A program made the translations under genes and the position numbers. Of a stretch of DNA of 14,450 nucleotides, positions 14,311 to 14,450 are shown piece after piece (the first letter of the stretch is position 1; each line of letters begins with the position of its first letter). This stretch comes from Candidatus Poribacteria bacterium (lineage in GTDB: Bacteria; Poribacteria; DTPJ01; WJIO01), in assembly GCA_014730235.1 (NCBI GenBank), contig WJIO01000022.1:1-14450 (forward strand), written 5' to 3'. Under the pieces are notes generated by a model. That model was not told the origin of the DNA. It saw only the letters and a list, made by a program, of their open reading frames with translations, and ran no database searches.

Positions 14311-14450
14311 CTATGTTCCGCACCTTTAAGTAGCGTTTGAGATAATATTGTGTTATCCTCTTTGTTCATGGAGGATAGCATATGTATGAAGAAACCTATA
14401 GCACACAACGATTGGATCATCTTGGTATTGTTGCTGGCATTTGCCAGCAA
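14311..14450 (+). mobile_element. Left end of an insertion sequence (IS1634-like, DUF4277 transposase)
   Basis: The transposase gene begins 120 bp before the window edge. The upstream word CTATGTTCCGCACC at 14311-14324 is where I would place the left terminal inverted repeat, from resemblance to ends remembered for this IS type. The boundary is an estimate because the right end is outside. The element begins about 50 bp after the LamG gene stop and does not interrupt it. Confidence 0.5.
14382..14450 (+). CDS. IS transposase with DUF4277 domain, N-terminal fragment
   Basis: Only 23 codons are visible. They include RLDHLGIVAGICQQ, which matches the well-conserved opening of DUF4277 (xLDHLGIVAGICxExGL), the N-terminal domain of many IS1634/IS4-superfamily transposases. 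A strong GGAGG at 14370-14374 is 7 nt from the ATG. The catalytic DDE core would lie beyond the right edge, so activity cannot be judged. Confidence 0.8.
   Translation, partial: MYEETYSTQRLDHLGIVAGICQQ

Noticed and set aside
14007-14450. Minus-strand open frame of 147 codons across the LamG gene end and IS start
   Set aside because: It is antisense to both the LamG coding region and the transposase start; the plus-strand genes have clear motifs and ribosome binding sites.

Overview
The window looks like chromosomal DNA from an AT-rich, uncultured-type bacterium. No rRNA or housekeeping marker is present, so lineage is inferred only from gene style: an ECF sigma factor fused to a long surface protein, a sulfamidase-like sulfatase, a secreted LamG protein and an IS with a DUF4277-type transposase. 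This combination is typical of Poribacteria/Planctomycetes-like genomes. The gas vesicle gene at the left edge suggests an aquatic, buoyant life stage.

Left block (1-3118, minus strand). Histidine kinase, NtrC-type sigma-54 activator and single-domain receiver overlap by 4 bp each and read toward the first codons of gvpA. The 214 bp between the receiver gene and gvpA carry a well-formed -24/-12 sigma-54 promoter and, 118-162 bp upstream of its predicted start, a 21-bp perfect inverted repeat made of two near-palindromes. This is a self-contained candidate circuit: kinase to activator to enhancer to gas vesicle promoter.

Middle block (3119-6633, minus strand). An SGSH-like sulfatase with its own terminator is bracketed by two copies of a small palindromic repeat. 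A two-domain GNAT acetyltransferase follows upstream, with a consensus sigma-70 promoter.

Sigma/surface block (6700-11354, minus strand). A 1305-residue protein joins a complete ECF sigma factor, one membrane helix, eight carboxypeptidase-regulatory-like beta-sandwich repeats and a C-terminal jelly-roll-like domain. An unrecognised gene overlaps its start by 41 bp, and that gene's best ribosome binding site points at ATC rather than a normal start codon. A possible small membrane peptide and a terminator-like hairpin follow the fusion gene.

Right block (11437-14450). This begins with decayed material: a probable frameshifted membrane-protein fragment, and an ABC transporter remnant in which the ATPase N-terminus is fused in frame to the permease C-terminus. 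A plus-strand run follows: a D-2-hydroxyacid dehydrogenase, a small unknown protein and a secreted LamG protein. The left end of an insertion sequence with the first 23 codons of its transposase closes the window.

The two most noteworthy items are the sigma-54/gas vesicle control region and the membrane-tethered sigma factor. No CRISPR array, tRNA, rRNA or defence system was seen.
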